Shown: piece by piece, positions 10,601 through 17,393 of the stretch
How positions within the stretch are numbered: the stretch's first letter is position 1
Layout of the letters: each line of letters begins with the position of its first letter
Assembly (NCBI RefSeq): GCF_017745275.1
Contig: NZ_JAGHZS010000002.1
Coordinates: 171,761-235,760, forward strand
From: Chitinophaga sp.
Lineage (GTDB): Bacteria > Bacteroidota > Bacteroidia > Chitinophagales > Chitinophagaceae
Direction: 5' to 3'
DNA: 64,000 bases
The notes under the pieces: model-generated
Database searches by the model: none
What the model saw: only the letters and a program-made list of their open reading frames with translations
Told to the model about the DNA's origin: nothing
Made by a program: the position numbers and the translations under genes

Positions 10601-11777
10601 GAAATGGGACCTGGCAGACGGTACTCAGAAAAACAACACCAATAACAATCCGTTTACCATCACTTATCAGAAAGACAGCAATTACCTCGTAAAGCTGGTA
10701 ACGGTGAGTGATCATAATTGTATCAGTGATACTGCCAGTTTTGCTGTGCTGGTACATCCTTTGCCTGTGGCAGATTTTAGCTTACCGGCCAAAGTATGTA
10801 TGCCGGATGGTAACGCTGCCTTTGTCAATCTCACAACAATAAAAGATAAAACAAGCCTGGCTTATCAATGGAATTTTGGTGACGGCGGCGCCGGTGCTGT
10901 AACCAAAGATCCTACCTGGCAGTACAAAGCTTTCGGACCGTTTGATGTGAAACTGATAGCCACCAGCGCTTACGGCTGTAAAGATTCGGCTACCAAAACG
11001 CTGAGCGCTTTCTTTGGACAACCAACAGCTTCCTTTAAGGTAACGCCAGACACTCTTTGCCAGGGTACTGATAACGTATTCACAGATCAAAGCACAGACG
11101 CCACCGGCACTATCAACAAGTGGGAGTGGAGCTTTGGTGATGGCACTGTTTCTACCGATCAAAACCCGGTGAAAAAGTATACAGCGCCTGGTGAATATAA
11201 TGTGCAGTTACAGGTATCCAACCAGTCGGGCTGTGGTTCCGCTGCTTACAGCAGTTCAGTGATCGTTTACCTGCAACCGGTGATTGATGCGGGGCCTTCC
11301 TTTGTAGTACCGCAAGGCACTATCATCAGTTTCAAACCGGTGGCGAACGATTCGGTAAACCTGCAATTCGCCTGGGAGCCCGCAGCCGATTTTCCCAACC
11401 CAACATTGTTCTCGCCCGTAATACCTGCTATGCACGATGCCGCCTATACGCTGACCGCTATCGGCAAACACGGTTGCATAGCACGTGACGGCATGACAGT
11501 GAAAGTACTGAAACCCGTTGCACCTCCAAATGCTTTCTCGCCCAATGGAGATAACATCAACGATACCTGGATGATCACCAACCTGGCTGATTATGCAGAA
11601 AGTACTGTGGAAGTATTCAACCGGTATGGAGAAAGAGTATACCGTTCTACCGGCTATAACGTGCCGTGGGACGGCCGCTTCAAGGGTAACGTACTTCCGG
11701 TGGCCACTTACTATTATGTAATCAGGCTCCGTGCAGGCATTGCCCCTATAACAGGTTACGTAACAATTATTAGGTAA
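7668..11777 (+). CDS. IgGFc-like / multi-PKD T9SS type B cargo protein
   Basis: About 1,369 residues from ATG 7668 (MSTKLIYYKALL, signal peptide ending near AYAQ). A TTG three codons upstream is possible but less likely. Domains: an IgGFc-binding-protein-like domain from DFWVGYGHHQF (residues about 40-480), closely similar to the one in the first gene; then a string of PKD and Ig-like domains (about 600-1260) with W-x-W-x-F-G-D motifs; and a type B sorting domain from NAFSPNGDNINDTW to the end. It is presumably exported by the T9SS and held at the surface. The gene ends 31 bp before a PorP/SprF gene, the usual partner family for type B cargo. A three-codon micro-ORF (ATG AAA AAT TGA) sits at 7651-7662, just before the start. 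Confidence 0.9.
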   Translation: MSTKLIYYKALLIAISQILFQFVANVAYAQNLSNKGKDFWVGYGHHQFMEMGQSNSQEMILYLSAEQPATVTVSITGTSWTRTYNIPANTVIASDLIPKSGAIDARLYSLPPSFGGTGGEGIFTGKSIHIQSNVPIVAYAHIYGSASSGATMLMPEETWGYSYISVNSMQNYADDCFSWMFVIANQNNTVVEITPSVLTRNGRPAGVPFTVTLNRGDIYQLVGASLGGGAGRQLTGTTIKSIGNSVGQCYPVAVFSGSSRTAITCNNTSSSGDNNIQQIFPFQAWGKRYLTAPTSEDDVPSTLQYNIYKVAVKDPTTIVKRNGVTLTGLIANSYYEFVSNTADYIESNKPVLVAQFMSSSGACGNNNLLGDPEMVYLSPVEQAIKKVGFYRNDREFIETNYLTMIIPTAGLTSLSIDGSPLYDFAYPHPNLNGYTVVIKRWPAAPAQCIVSSDSAFTAVTYGIGSVESYGYNAGTMINNLNAVGSIHNSYDTSKTSNDFTCTNTPVELSILMAYKPTKMVWKLSSLGTVITPNTDVTVNTPVSTGTVLINGITYYKYSLPGTYQFSTIGEYDIPVMSTHPSIENCNNTEKVGFTISVRGKPRAVMTYAHTGCTLDTVYFKGDTSLKTPLIDRWNWEFPGAVKDSGIRVGKVFPVGTAAIKLTVISKDGCVGDTAFQLTTVAKPVATFTTDATALCEAGVLKITDNATYGGTAPLKSWYWDFGNDSVLTATTNAAQTITYKDHNTYTIKHVVKVSDLCISDTVSKTVTVYAKPTPLFSYPGDCLPVGGLVQFTSGATVPDAQTLTTHAWNFGDANATGTNPNTSALKDPTHSYTKFGTYSIKYSVTTDKGCTKDTTVTAIFKLKPQLVYAALTGVCVNTPGTVAIGKATIQNGVTGKGYYRGPATDSSGNFTPATAGAGTHTIWYIFNTDSGCADSISTTMVVYPKPAAAFTAAADLCLGQSTTFTDQSTISSGSIANWKWDLADGTQKNNTNNNPFTITYQKDSNYLVKLVTVSDHNCISDTASFAVLVHPLPVADFSLPAKVCMPDGNAAFVNLTTIKDKTSLAYQWNFGDGGAGAVTKDPTWQYKAFGPFDVKLIATSAYGCKDSATKTLSAFFGQPTASFKVTPDTLCQGTDNVFTDQSTDATGTINKWEWSFGDGTVSTDQNPVKKYTAPGEYNVQLQVSNQSGCGSAAYSSSVIVYLQPVIDAGPSFVVPQGTIISFKPVANDSVNLQFAWEPAADFPNPTLFSPVIPAMHDAAYTLTAIGKHGCIARDGMTVKVLKPVAPPNAFSPNGDNINDTWMITNLADYAESTVEVFNRYGERVYRSTGYNVPWDGRFKGNVLPVATYYYVIRLRAGIAPITGYVTIIR

Positions 11778-11808
11778 AGTAAATCATTCACATAAAATCA
11801 TATTGTAA

Positions 11809-12813
11809 ATGAGAACGATCATTGCAACCCTAGTCCTTCTTGTTGTGGCCACGTGCAGCGGTACCCGGCTGATGGCACAAACAGACCCTCACTTTTCGCA
11901 GTACTACGTGTACCCCTCGTGGTTAAATCCTGCATTAACCGGTGTATTTGATGGTGATTACCGTGTAGCAGCCATTTACCGTACCCAGTGGGGCAACATC
12001 AGTCCGTTTAAGACCTATGGGGTGAGCGGAGAAATACCTACCAACCGTAATATCAACATCGGGGCCAGCGTATTAAATCAAACTGCCGGCGACGGAGGAT
12101 ATAATTATACCACCGCTTATGTGAGCGCAGCATATACCGGCGTAAAGCTGGATGCATCACATTATCACCAGTTGAACTTTGGATTGCAGCTGGGTTTTAT
12201 ACAGCGCAGGTTTGATCCCTCAAAGCTTACCTATGGAGAGCAGTGGAACCCGGTAACCGGCTACAACCCCGGCAACCCGGTTTCAGATGCGCTGACCCGT
12301 ACTTCGGCGGCTTCCTTTGATGCGGGCGCGGGTGCATTATATTATGATGCTACACCCGGAAAGAAATTCAATATCTATGGTGGCTTTTCTGTCATGCATC
12401 TTACAAAACCACAGGATCAATTCAGTGCAAAAGGTGATGCACGTTTCCCGATGCGATTTAATGTGCACGGCGGTGTAAAGCTAACGTTATCGGATATACT
12501 GAGTATTACACCCAACTTCCTCTTTATGCAACAGGGCCCCGCCCAGGAAAAAATGATTGGTGCTTATGGGCAGCTGAATGCAGCTCCCGGAACCGATTTC
12601 CTGCTGGGTCTGAATTACAGGTATAAAGATGCCATCACCACGCATGCAGGATTTATTTATAAGAACATGATGCTGGGTGCCAGCTATGATATCAACACTT
12701 CTGATCTCAGCAAAATGGCGCATGGCTCCAACAGTTTTGAAATATCGCTGACGTTCATTGGCCGCAGATCGGTAAGAACACCTGATGTGGAATTCATTTG
12801 TCCAAGATTGTAA
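11809..12813 (+). CDS. PorP/SprF family T9SS outer-membrane protein
   Basis: 334 residues with a signal peptide (MRTIIATLVLLVVATCSGTR, ending around LMAQ). The diagnostic N-terminal PorP/SprF motif follows: DPHFSQYYVYPSWLNPALTG. The rest alternates in a way expected for an outer-membrane beta-barrel, with terminal beta-strands ending in ISLTFIGRR. Known for the family: PorP/SprF proteins are needed for secretion or anchoring of type B CTD proteins such as SprB. Here the gene lies directly downstream of two type B cargo genes and 25 bp before the PorE-like gene. It is probably the dedicated partner of those cargo proteins. A second paralogue lies at 14870. Confidence 0.93.
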   Translation: MRTIIATLVLLVVATCSGTRLMAQTDPHFSQYYVYPSWLNPALTGVFDGDYRVAAIYRTQWGNISPFKTYGVSGEIPTNRNINIGASVLNQTAGDGGYNYTTAYVSAAYTGVKLDASHYHQLNFGLQLGFIQRRFDPSKLTYGEQWNPVTGYNPGNPVSDALTRTSAASFDAGAGALYYDATPGKKFNIYGGFSVMHLTKPQDQFSAKGDARFPMRFNVHGGVKLTLSDILSITPNFLFMQQGPAQEKMIGAYGQLNAAPGTDFLLGLNYRYKDAITTHAGFIYKNMMLGASYDINTSDLSKMAHGSNSFEISLTFIGRRSVRTPDVEFICPRL

Positions 12814-12838
12814 TCAACTTTTAAAGCAACAGTATCTC

Positions 12839-14836
12839 ATGAAAAAAATATTTTTCACATCTGCCGTGTTGTTATCAACAATGGTATCGTACGGACAGTT
12901 TACGTATAACTACCTCAAGGCGGCGGATCAATACTATAGCAAAGCCGATTATAATTCAGCGGCTACTTACTATGAAAAGTATCTCGGCTCCCGTAATAAA
13001 GCCGTGAAGCCAGATACATATAAGCCTTATGCAGCGGTATCTGTTACCAAAAATAAAACGGTAAAAGTAAGCAGCGAACAACAGGCCGTTTATAAGCTGG
13101 CAGAGAGTTACCGCAACCTGCATAATTATGGTAAGGCGGCACCGTATTATGAATCGGCGATGGAGTTGGATAAAACCAGTTTCCCACTGGCCGCTTATTA
13201 CTATGCTGTATCCCTGCGGGCGCTGGCTAAATACGAAGAGGCAGCCCAGGCATTCCGCAACTTCCTGAACGGTTACGGCGGTAATGATAAATTCACGGAA
13301 GCGGCGAAAAGGGAATTGCAAAACCTCGAATTTATCACCGCCCAGTTAAATAAAAAGGATTTGTCGGAGTACAAGGTAACAAAAGCGCCGGCGGCTTTAA
13401 ATGCCACCGGTGCCAGTTACGCGCCTGTGTGGAGCAACAGCAGCAGCCTGATCTTTACTTCTACCAGGCCCGATAGTTCTTTCCAGAAAAATCACACTTA
13501 TATCAACCGCCTGTATACAGCCGAGTATGACGCCGGGCAGGTGTCTAATATCCGATTGTTGCAGCTGGATCAGCCGGAAGGACTGCACCAGGGAGCAGCC
13601 TGCTTATCGCCCGACGGACAAATGCTGTTCCTCACCCGCTGGCATATAGATCACGGAAAAAAAATATCGTCCATCTATCTCTCCCGCAAAAATGGAGATC
13701 ACTGGAATGAGCCGGTCCTCATGGATGCCATGATAAATACCACCGGTAATAATACCCAGCAACCATATCTTTTGGGAGATGGTAAAACATTGTTGTATGC
13801 CAGCGACAGGGCCGATGGATACGGTGGTTTTGACCTGTGGTATGCCAGCCTCGACGAAAACGGTAAGCCACTGCAAACCGCTAACCTGGGTGAAGTGATC
13901 AACAGCGCCGGTAATGAACAGGCACCCTTCTATCATGCAGCCACCGGCACCCTGATCTTTTCGGCGGATAACCGGGTAGGCATGGGAGGCTACGATTTTT
14001 TTTCTTCCAAAGGAAATATCGGTAACTGGAAAACGCCGGTGAATATGGGCTACCCGGTGAATTCTGTAAAAGATGATATCTATTTCACCAGCAGGAGCAA
14101 TAATAAAAATCTGCTGGATGAAGTATTGCTGGGCACCGACCGGGCCGCCGAATGCTGCCTGGAATTATTCTTTGTACATAAAAACCGGCCGGTAAAACAA
14201 CTCAGTGGCATGGTCGTATCCTGCGACAATCAAACGCCGCTGCCTGGCGTTGCCGTTAATATTATAGATACCATCAGCAATAAAGTGCTGTTTACCCAAT
14301 CAACCGGCACAGACGGTAGCTATGCTTTCACGCTCCCGGAATTTCTGCCGTTAAAAGCGGTTGCTAACGCTGACGGATATACGACAAACTCACAACAGAT
14401 CACCCTGCCGGTTAATGAAGACACCACCGCTATGACAGTGCCGGTATTATGTCTCGTGAAACTTACGACGCCGGAAGCGCCTGTGGTGCTGGAAAATGTG
14501 TACTATGATTTCAACAAAGCCACCTTACAGGAAGCCTCCTATGCTTCGCTGGATAAACTTGTAGACCTTCTCAACGCCAATCCGGGCATGTACATAGAAC
14601 TCAGTGCACATACCGATAGCAAAGGCTCTGCTGCATTGAATCAGCGTCTCTCGGAAGCCCGTGCAAAGAGTTGTGTGGATTACCTGGTCAGCAAAGGCAT
14701 CAACAGAAGCAGGCTCACCTACATAGGATATGGTGCTACACAACCGGTAGCTCCTAACACATTGGAAGATGGCAGCGACAACCCGGAAGGAAGACAAAAG
14801 AACAGGAGAACTGCTTTTACGATCATTAAAAAATAA
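12839..14836 (+). CDS. PorE-like OmpA-family protein (TPR, PD40 propeller, CRD, OmpA)
   Basis: 665 residues from ATG 12839, which gives a proper signal peptide (MKKIFFTSAVLLSTMVSYGQ); an earlier in-frame ATG at 12785 would lie inside the preceding gene. Domain order: TPR-like repeats (about 25-165), a PD40/WD40-like propeller (about 190-440, with repeated S-P-D-G and ASDRxDGYGGFD motifs), a carboxypeptidase-regulatory-like beta-sandwich (about 450-540) and an OmpA peptidoglycan-binding domain (about 555-665, NQRLSEARAKSCVDYL and GRQKNRRT). This is the architecture of PorE (PG1058-type), a periplasmic T9SS component that binds peptidoglycan and pairs with PorP. Flanked on both sides by PorP/SprF genes. 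Confidence 0.9.
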   Translation: MKKIFFTSAVLLSTMVSYGQFTYNYLKAADQYYSKADYNSAATYYEKYLGSRNKAVKPDTYKPYAAVSVTKNKTVKVSSEQQAVYKLAESYRNLHNYGKAAPYYESAMELDKTSFPLAAYYYAVSLRALAKYEEAAQAFRNFLNGYGGNDKFTEAAKRELQNLEFITAQLNKKDLSEYKVTKAPAALNATGASYAPVWSNSSSLIFTSTRPDSSFQKNHTYINRLYTAEYDAGQVSNIRLLQLDQPEGLHQGAACLSPDGQMLFLTRWHIDHGKKISSIYLSRKNGDHWNEPVLMDAMINTTGNNTQQPYLLGDGKTLLYASDRADGYGGFDLWYASLDENGKPLQTANLGEVINSAGNEQAPFYHAATGTLIFSADNRVGMGGYDFFSSKGNIGNWKTPVNMGYPVNSVKDDIYFTSRSNNKNLLDEVLLGTDRAAECCLELFFVHKNRPVKQLSGMVVSCDNQTPLPGVAVNIIDTISNKVLFTQSTGTDGSYAFTLPEFLPLKAVANADGYTTNSQQITLPVNEDTTAMTVPVLCLVKLTTPEAPVVLENVYYDFNKATLQEASYASLDKLVDLLNANPGMYIELSAHTDSKGSAALNQRLSEARAKSCVDYLVSKGINRSRLTYIGYGATQPVAPNTLEDGSDNPEGRQKNRRTAFTIIKK

Positions 14837-14869
14837 CAGCCCTGCTGTTTCACCCAAAATCACAGGTCC

Positions 14870-15904
14870 ATGAAAAACGTTGTGCTCACAGGTTGGTTGC
14901 TGCTACTGCTACTGCATTTTGCGCAGGCACAGCAACAACCACATTATACGCAGTATATCATGAATCCATTTATTATCAATCCGGCTTTGGCGGGTATTGA
15001 AAATTACTGGGACCTGCGTTTAAGTCACCGGCATCAGTGGGTAGGTATGAAAGGTTCGCCGGTAACTACCTACCTCACGTTGCAGGGGCCTTTACGTAAA
15101 TCAGATTACAGCACCGCCTCGCCTACCGGATTCGATCCTGCCGGTAATAATCCACGGGGAAAGGCTTACTGGCAGGACTATACAACGCCGCCTCCTCATC
15201 CAGGTGTGGGGCTTACTATACTGAATGACAAGACCGGCCCGTTGAATCGTTTTTCTATAACTGGTGCTTATGCGCATCATATCAACCTTTCTCCCAGAAC
15301 AAGTGTGAGCGCCGGCATCGGAATAGGGATGCAGCAGGTAAGTATCGATGCCAGCAAAGTAGAGTTCTTTGATCCTTCAGATCCTGTGCTGGGAAGTAGT
15401 TCCGGGGTATTGAATAAATGGAGACCAGAAGTAAACGCAGGACTTTGGCTTTACTCCGCCGATTATTTCGCGGGCCTGTCTGTACAGAATATTATCCCGC
15501 AGCAAATTGGTTTTGATAATGGTAAGGTAGTAGGCGATGCTGTTTATAGCGGTAAACTGGTGCCTCACCTGTTTTTTACAACGGGCTATCGCCTGTGGTT
15601 AAACGACGATCTCAATGTGATGCCATCTGTAATGCTGAAAATGATTACAGCGATGCCGCTGAGCATAGACTTCAATGCCAGGTTTATGTATCGCGACCGG
15701 CTCTGGCTGGGTACCTCTTACAGGCTGCACGATGGCGTGGCAGCTATGTTTGGAGTGAACATCAGCTCACAGTTTAACATTGGTTACTCTTACGACTATA
15801 CGGCATCTTCGTTAAACACTGTTACAAAAGGTACACATGAAGTCATGATCGGCATCCTGTTCGGTAACAAGTACGGCGATACCTGCCCGCGGAACGTATG
15901 GTAG
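14870..15904 (+). CDS. PorP/SprF family T9SS outer-membrane protein (second copy)
   Basis: 344 residues with a signal peptide ending near FAQAQ, then the family motif QPHYTQYIMNPFIINPALAG and a beta-barrel-like remainder ending in MIGILFGNKYGDTCPRNVW. It follows the PorE-like gene by 33 bp, so it is probably cotranscribed. It is diverged from the copy at 11809, carrying a proline-rich insertion around residues 75-110 (DYTTPPPHP) that the first copy lacks. Two PorP copies around one PorE suggest one partner per cargo protein, or a heteromeric complex; this is inference. Confidence 0.92.
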   Translation: MKNVVLTGWLLLLLLHFAQAQQQPHYTQYIMNPFIINPALAGIENYWDLRLSHRHQWVGMKGSPVTTYLTLQGPLRKSDYSTASPTGFDPAGNNPRGKAYWQDYTTPPPHPGVGLTILNDKTGPLNRFSITGAYAHHINLSPRTSVSAGIGIGMQQVSIDASKVEFFDPSDPVLGSSSGVLNKWRPEVNAGLWLYSADYFAGLSVQNIIPQQIGFDNGKVVGDAVYSGKLVPHLFFTTGYRLWLNDDLNVMPSVMLKMITAMPLSIDFNARFMYRDRLWLGTSYRLHDGVAAMFGVNISSQFNIGYSYDYTASSLNTVTKGTHEVMIGILFGNKYGDTCPRNVW

Positions 15905-15963
15905 CATTATCATTTTTTTATCCTTTTCATTCATAAATAAAAAACAAACAAACAATTGTCATT

Positions 15964-16554
15964 ATGAAACAGGTTACACGCTTCATGCCCTATGCATTGA
16001 TTACTGCGGTGGTATTATTTTTTGCGGCATGCTCCAAAGACGGAGCTCAGGGCCCTGCTGGTCCTGCCGGCCCTCCGGGTCCTTCCGGTATTCCCGGCCC
16101 CGTAGGCCCCAAAGGAGATTCAGGTGTTCCGGGCAGCGCCAACGTTATTTACTCTGCCTGGCAGGACGTAAAGTTTGCACCGGTAGATACCATCCGCAAC
16201 CAGGATGGCAGTATTAATACCATCCTGTTCGGATACTCGCTCACTGCAGCGAAGCTCACTTCAGGATTACTGGCTAACGCTTCTATCAACGTATATATTA
16301 ACCTGGGAACAGCGGCCACCCCGTTTGTGCAGCCGTTGCCATATGTAGATGAATATGGCTATCTCGTGAGGTTTGTGGCATACACTGGTAAAATTGACCT
16401 GATTGCCAACGCACCTATCAGCACTACTGCCACGGATAAACGTTACCAATACAGGTATGTAATTATTCCTGGTGGGGTAAACGCCAGAACAGCAGCGGGC
16501 ATCGACTGGAATGACTACAGCCAGGTGAAAAAGTATTTAAATCTTAAGGACTAG
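15964..16554 (+). CDS. Short collagen-like lipoprotein
   Basis: 196 residues. MKQVTRFMPYALITAVVLFF is a signal sequence followed by the lipobox FAAC, with the lipidated Cys at residue 23. Residues 27-56 are ten uninterrupted Gly-X-Y triplets rich in Pro (GPAGPAGPPGPSGIPGP), a collagen-like helix. The remaining 140 residues form an unrecognised soluble domain with many Tyr and hydroxyl residues. Proteins of this type (lipid anchor, GXY run, C-terminal domain) recur in Bacteroidota. Presumably the collagen segment trimerises and presents the C-terminal domain at the envelope. It lies 91 bp before the sigma factor gene and may share its transcript. Confidence 0.82.
   Translation: MKQVTRFMPYALITAVVLFFAACSKDGAQGPAGPAGPPGPSGIPGPVGPKGDSGVPGSANVIYSAWQDVKFAPVDTIRNQDGSINTILFGYSLTAAKLTSGLLANASINVYINLGTAATPFVQPLPYVDEYGYLVRFVAYTGKIDLIANAPISTTATDKRYQYRYVIIPGGVNARTAAGIDWNDYSQVKKYLNLKD
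16042..16131 (+). repeat. Collagen-like Gly-X-Y coding repeat (10 triplets)
   Basis: Nine-base periodicity within the lipoprotein gene encodes ten consecutive Gly-X-Y triplets, with Pro at most X positions. Confidence 0.85.
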
Positions 16555-16645
16555 GTTGGCTAATACAACCACCAGTATATACAGGGCTGCCTTATTGAGG
16601 GCGGCCCCCTTCCAAAATCTATTGACAACATTATACGAAACCAGC

Positions 16646-17230
16646 ATGAACCTATATAGTAACCATACGGACCAGGAGCTGATCCGCCTGTACATTGCAG
16701 GAAATAACCCGGCGTTTACCACATTGGTACACCGCCATAAAAGCAGGATCCTGACCACTATCGTATTATTGGTCAGAGACCGTAACCTGGCAGAAGATAT
16801 TTTCCAGGAAGTATTTATTAAAATTGTAAATGCACTGCAATCCGGCCAGTATGTGGATAACAGCCGTTTCCTGGCCTGGGCGGTAAGAATTGCACACAAC
16901 GCCTGCATCAGCCATTTTAGAAAGGCACATACCAGGCCGCAAATAGCGGCGAGCTATAACGACGAGCTGGGCGATAACATAGAGCTGTCGGAGCATAGCC
17001 AGGAACACCGCATGATCAGAGCAGAGATCAACGAAGAAATCAGCCTGATGCTGGATCGCCTGCCCAGTTTGCAACGCGAAGCACTGATACTGCGTTATTA
17101 TGCTGATCTGAGCTATAAGGAAATAGCGAAGATCATAGGTGTCAGTATCAATACAGCTTTGGGCAGGGTGCGTTACGCATTAATGAATCTGAGAAAACAG
17201 ATGAGCGCAGAAAGCCTGGTATCAGCGTAG
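16646..17230 (+). CDS. ECF-type RNA polymerase sigma factor
   Basis: 194 residues from ATG 16646 (MNLYSNHTDQELIRLYIAGN). A TTG start at 16556 would add 30 unconserved residues and abut the previous stop codon, so it was rejected. Sigma region 2 spans about 24-92, with RNLAEDIFQEVFIKI and the W-A-V-R-I-A-H-N segment. Region 4 spans about 129-184, with LPSLQREALILRYYADLSYK and a helix-turn-helix ending in VRYALMNLRK. No anti-sigma factor gene is adjacent. Such sigma factors in Bacteroidota often control surface or polysaccharide-utilisation genes, but the target is not visible here. A bidirectional terminator follows. Confidence 0.92.
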   Translation: MNLYSNHTDQELIRLYIAGNNPAFTTLVHRHKSRILTTIVLLVRDRNLAEDIFQEVFIKIVNALQSGQYVDNSRFLAWAVRIAHNACISHFRKAHTRPQIAASYNDELGDNIELSEHSQEHRMIRAEINEEISLMLDRLPSLQREALILRYYADLSYKEIAKIIGVSINTALGRVRYALMNLRKQMSAESLVSA

Positions 17231-17328
17231 AAGGAACTCTGGTTTCAATACCACATCACGGGAGAATTGCCGGAAATACCCGTAATTGGCGGATCTCAGC
17301 ACATAAGTATCCTGGTATTTATGCCAAT

Positions 17329-17367
17329 AAAAAAAGCCGTTGGTGTGTAAACCAAAGGCTCTCTTTT
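17329..17367. terminator. Bidirectional intrinsic terminator between sigma factor and GH59 genes
   Basis: Stem AGCC-g-TTGGT / ACCAA-a-GGCT with loop GTGTAA (17335-17360). A run of seven A lies on the left and CTCTTTT on the right. It can serve both convergent genes. Confidence 0.8.
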
Positions 17368-17393
17368 GCGTATTATTTTGTAAGATGAATACC

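Noticed and set aside
16622..16636. E. coli-like TTGACA box before the sigma factor
   Set aside because: The spacing to the nearest TATA-like element is too short and Bacteroidota use TTG/TAnnTTTG boxes.
16556..16645. TTG-initiated extension of the sigma factor
   Set aside because: Adds unconserved residues and abuts the preceding stop codon; ATG 16646 gives a normal family start.
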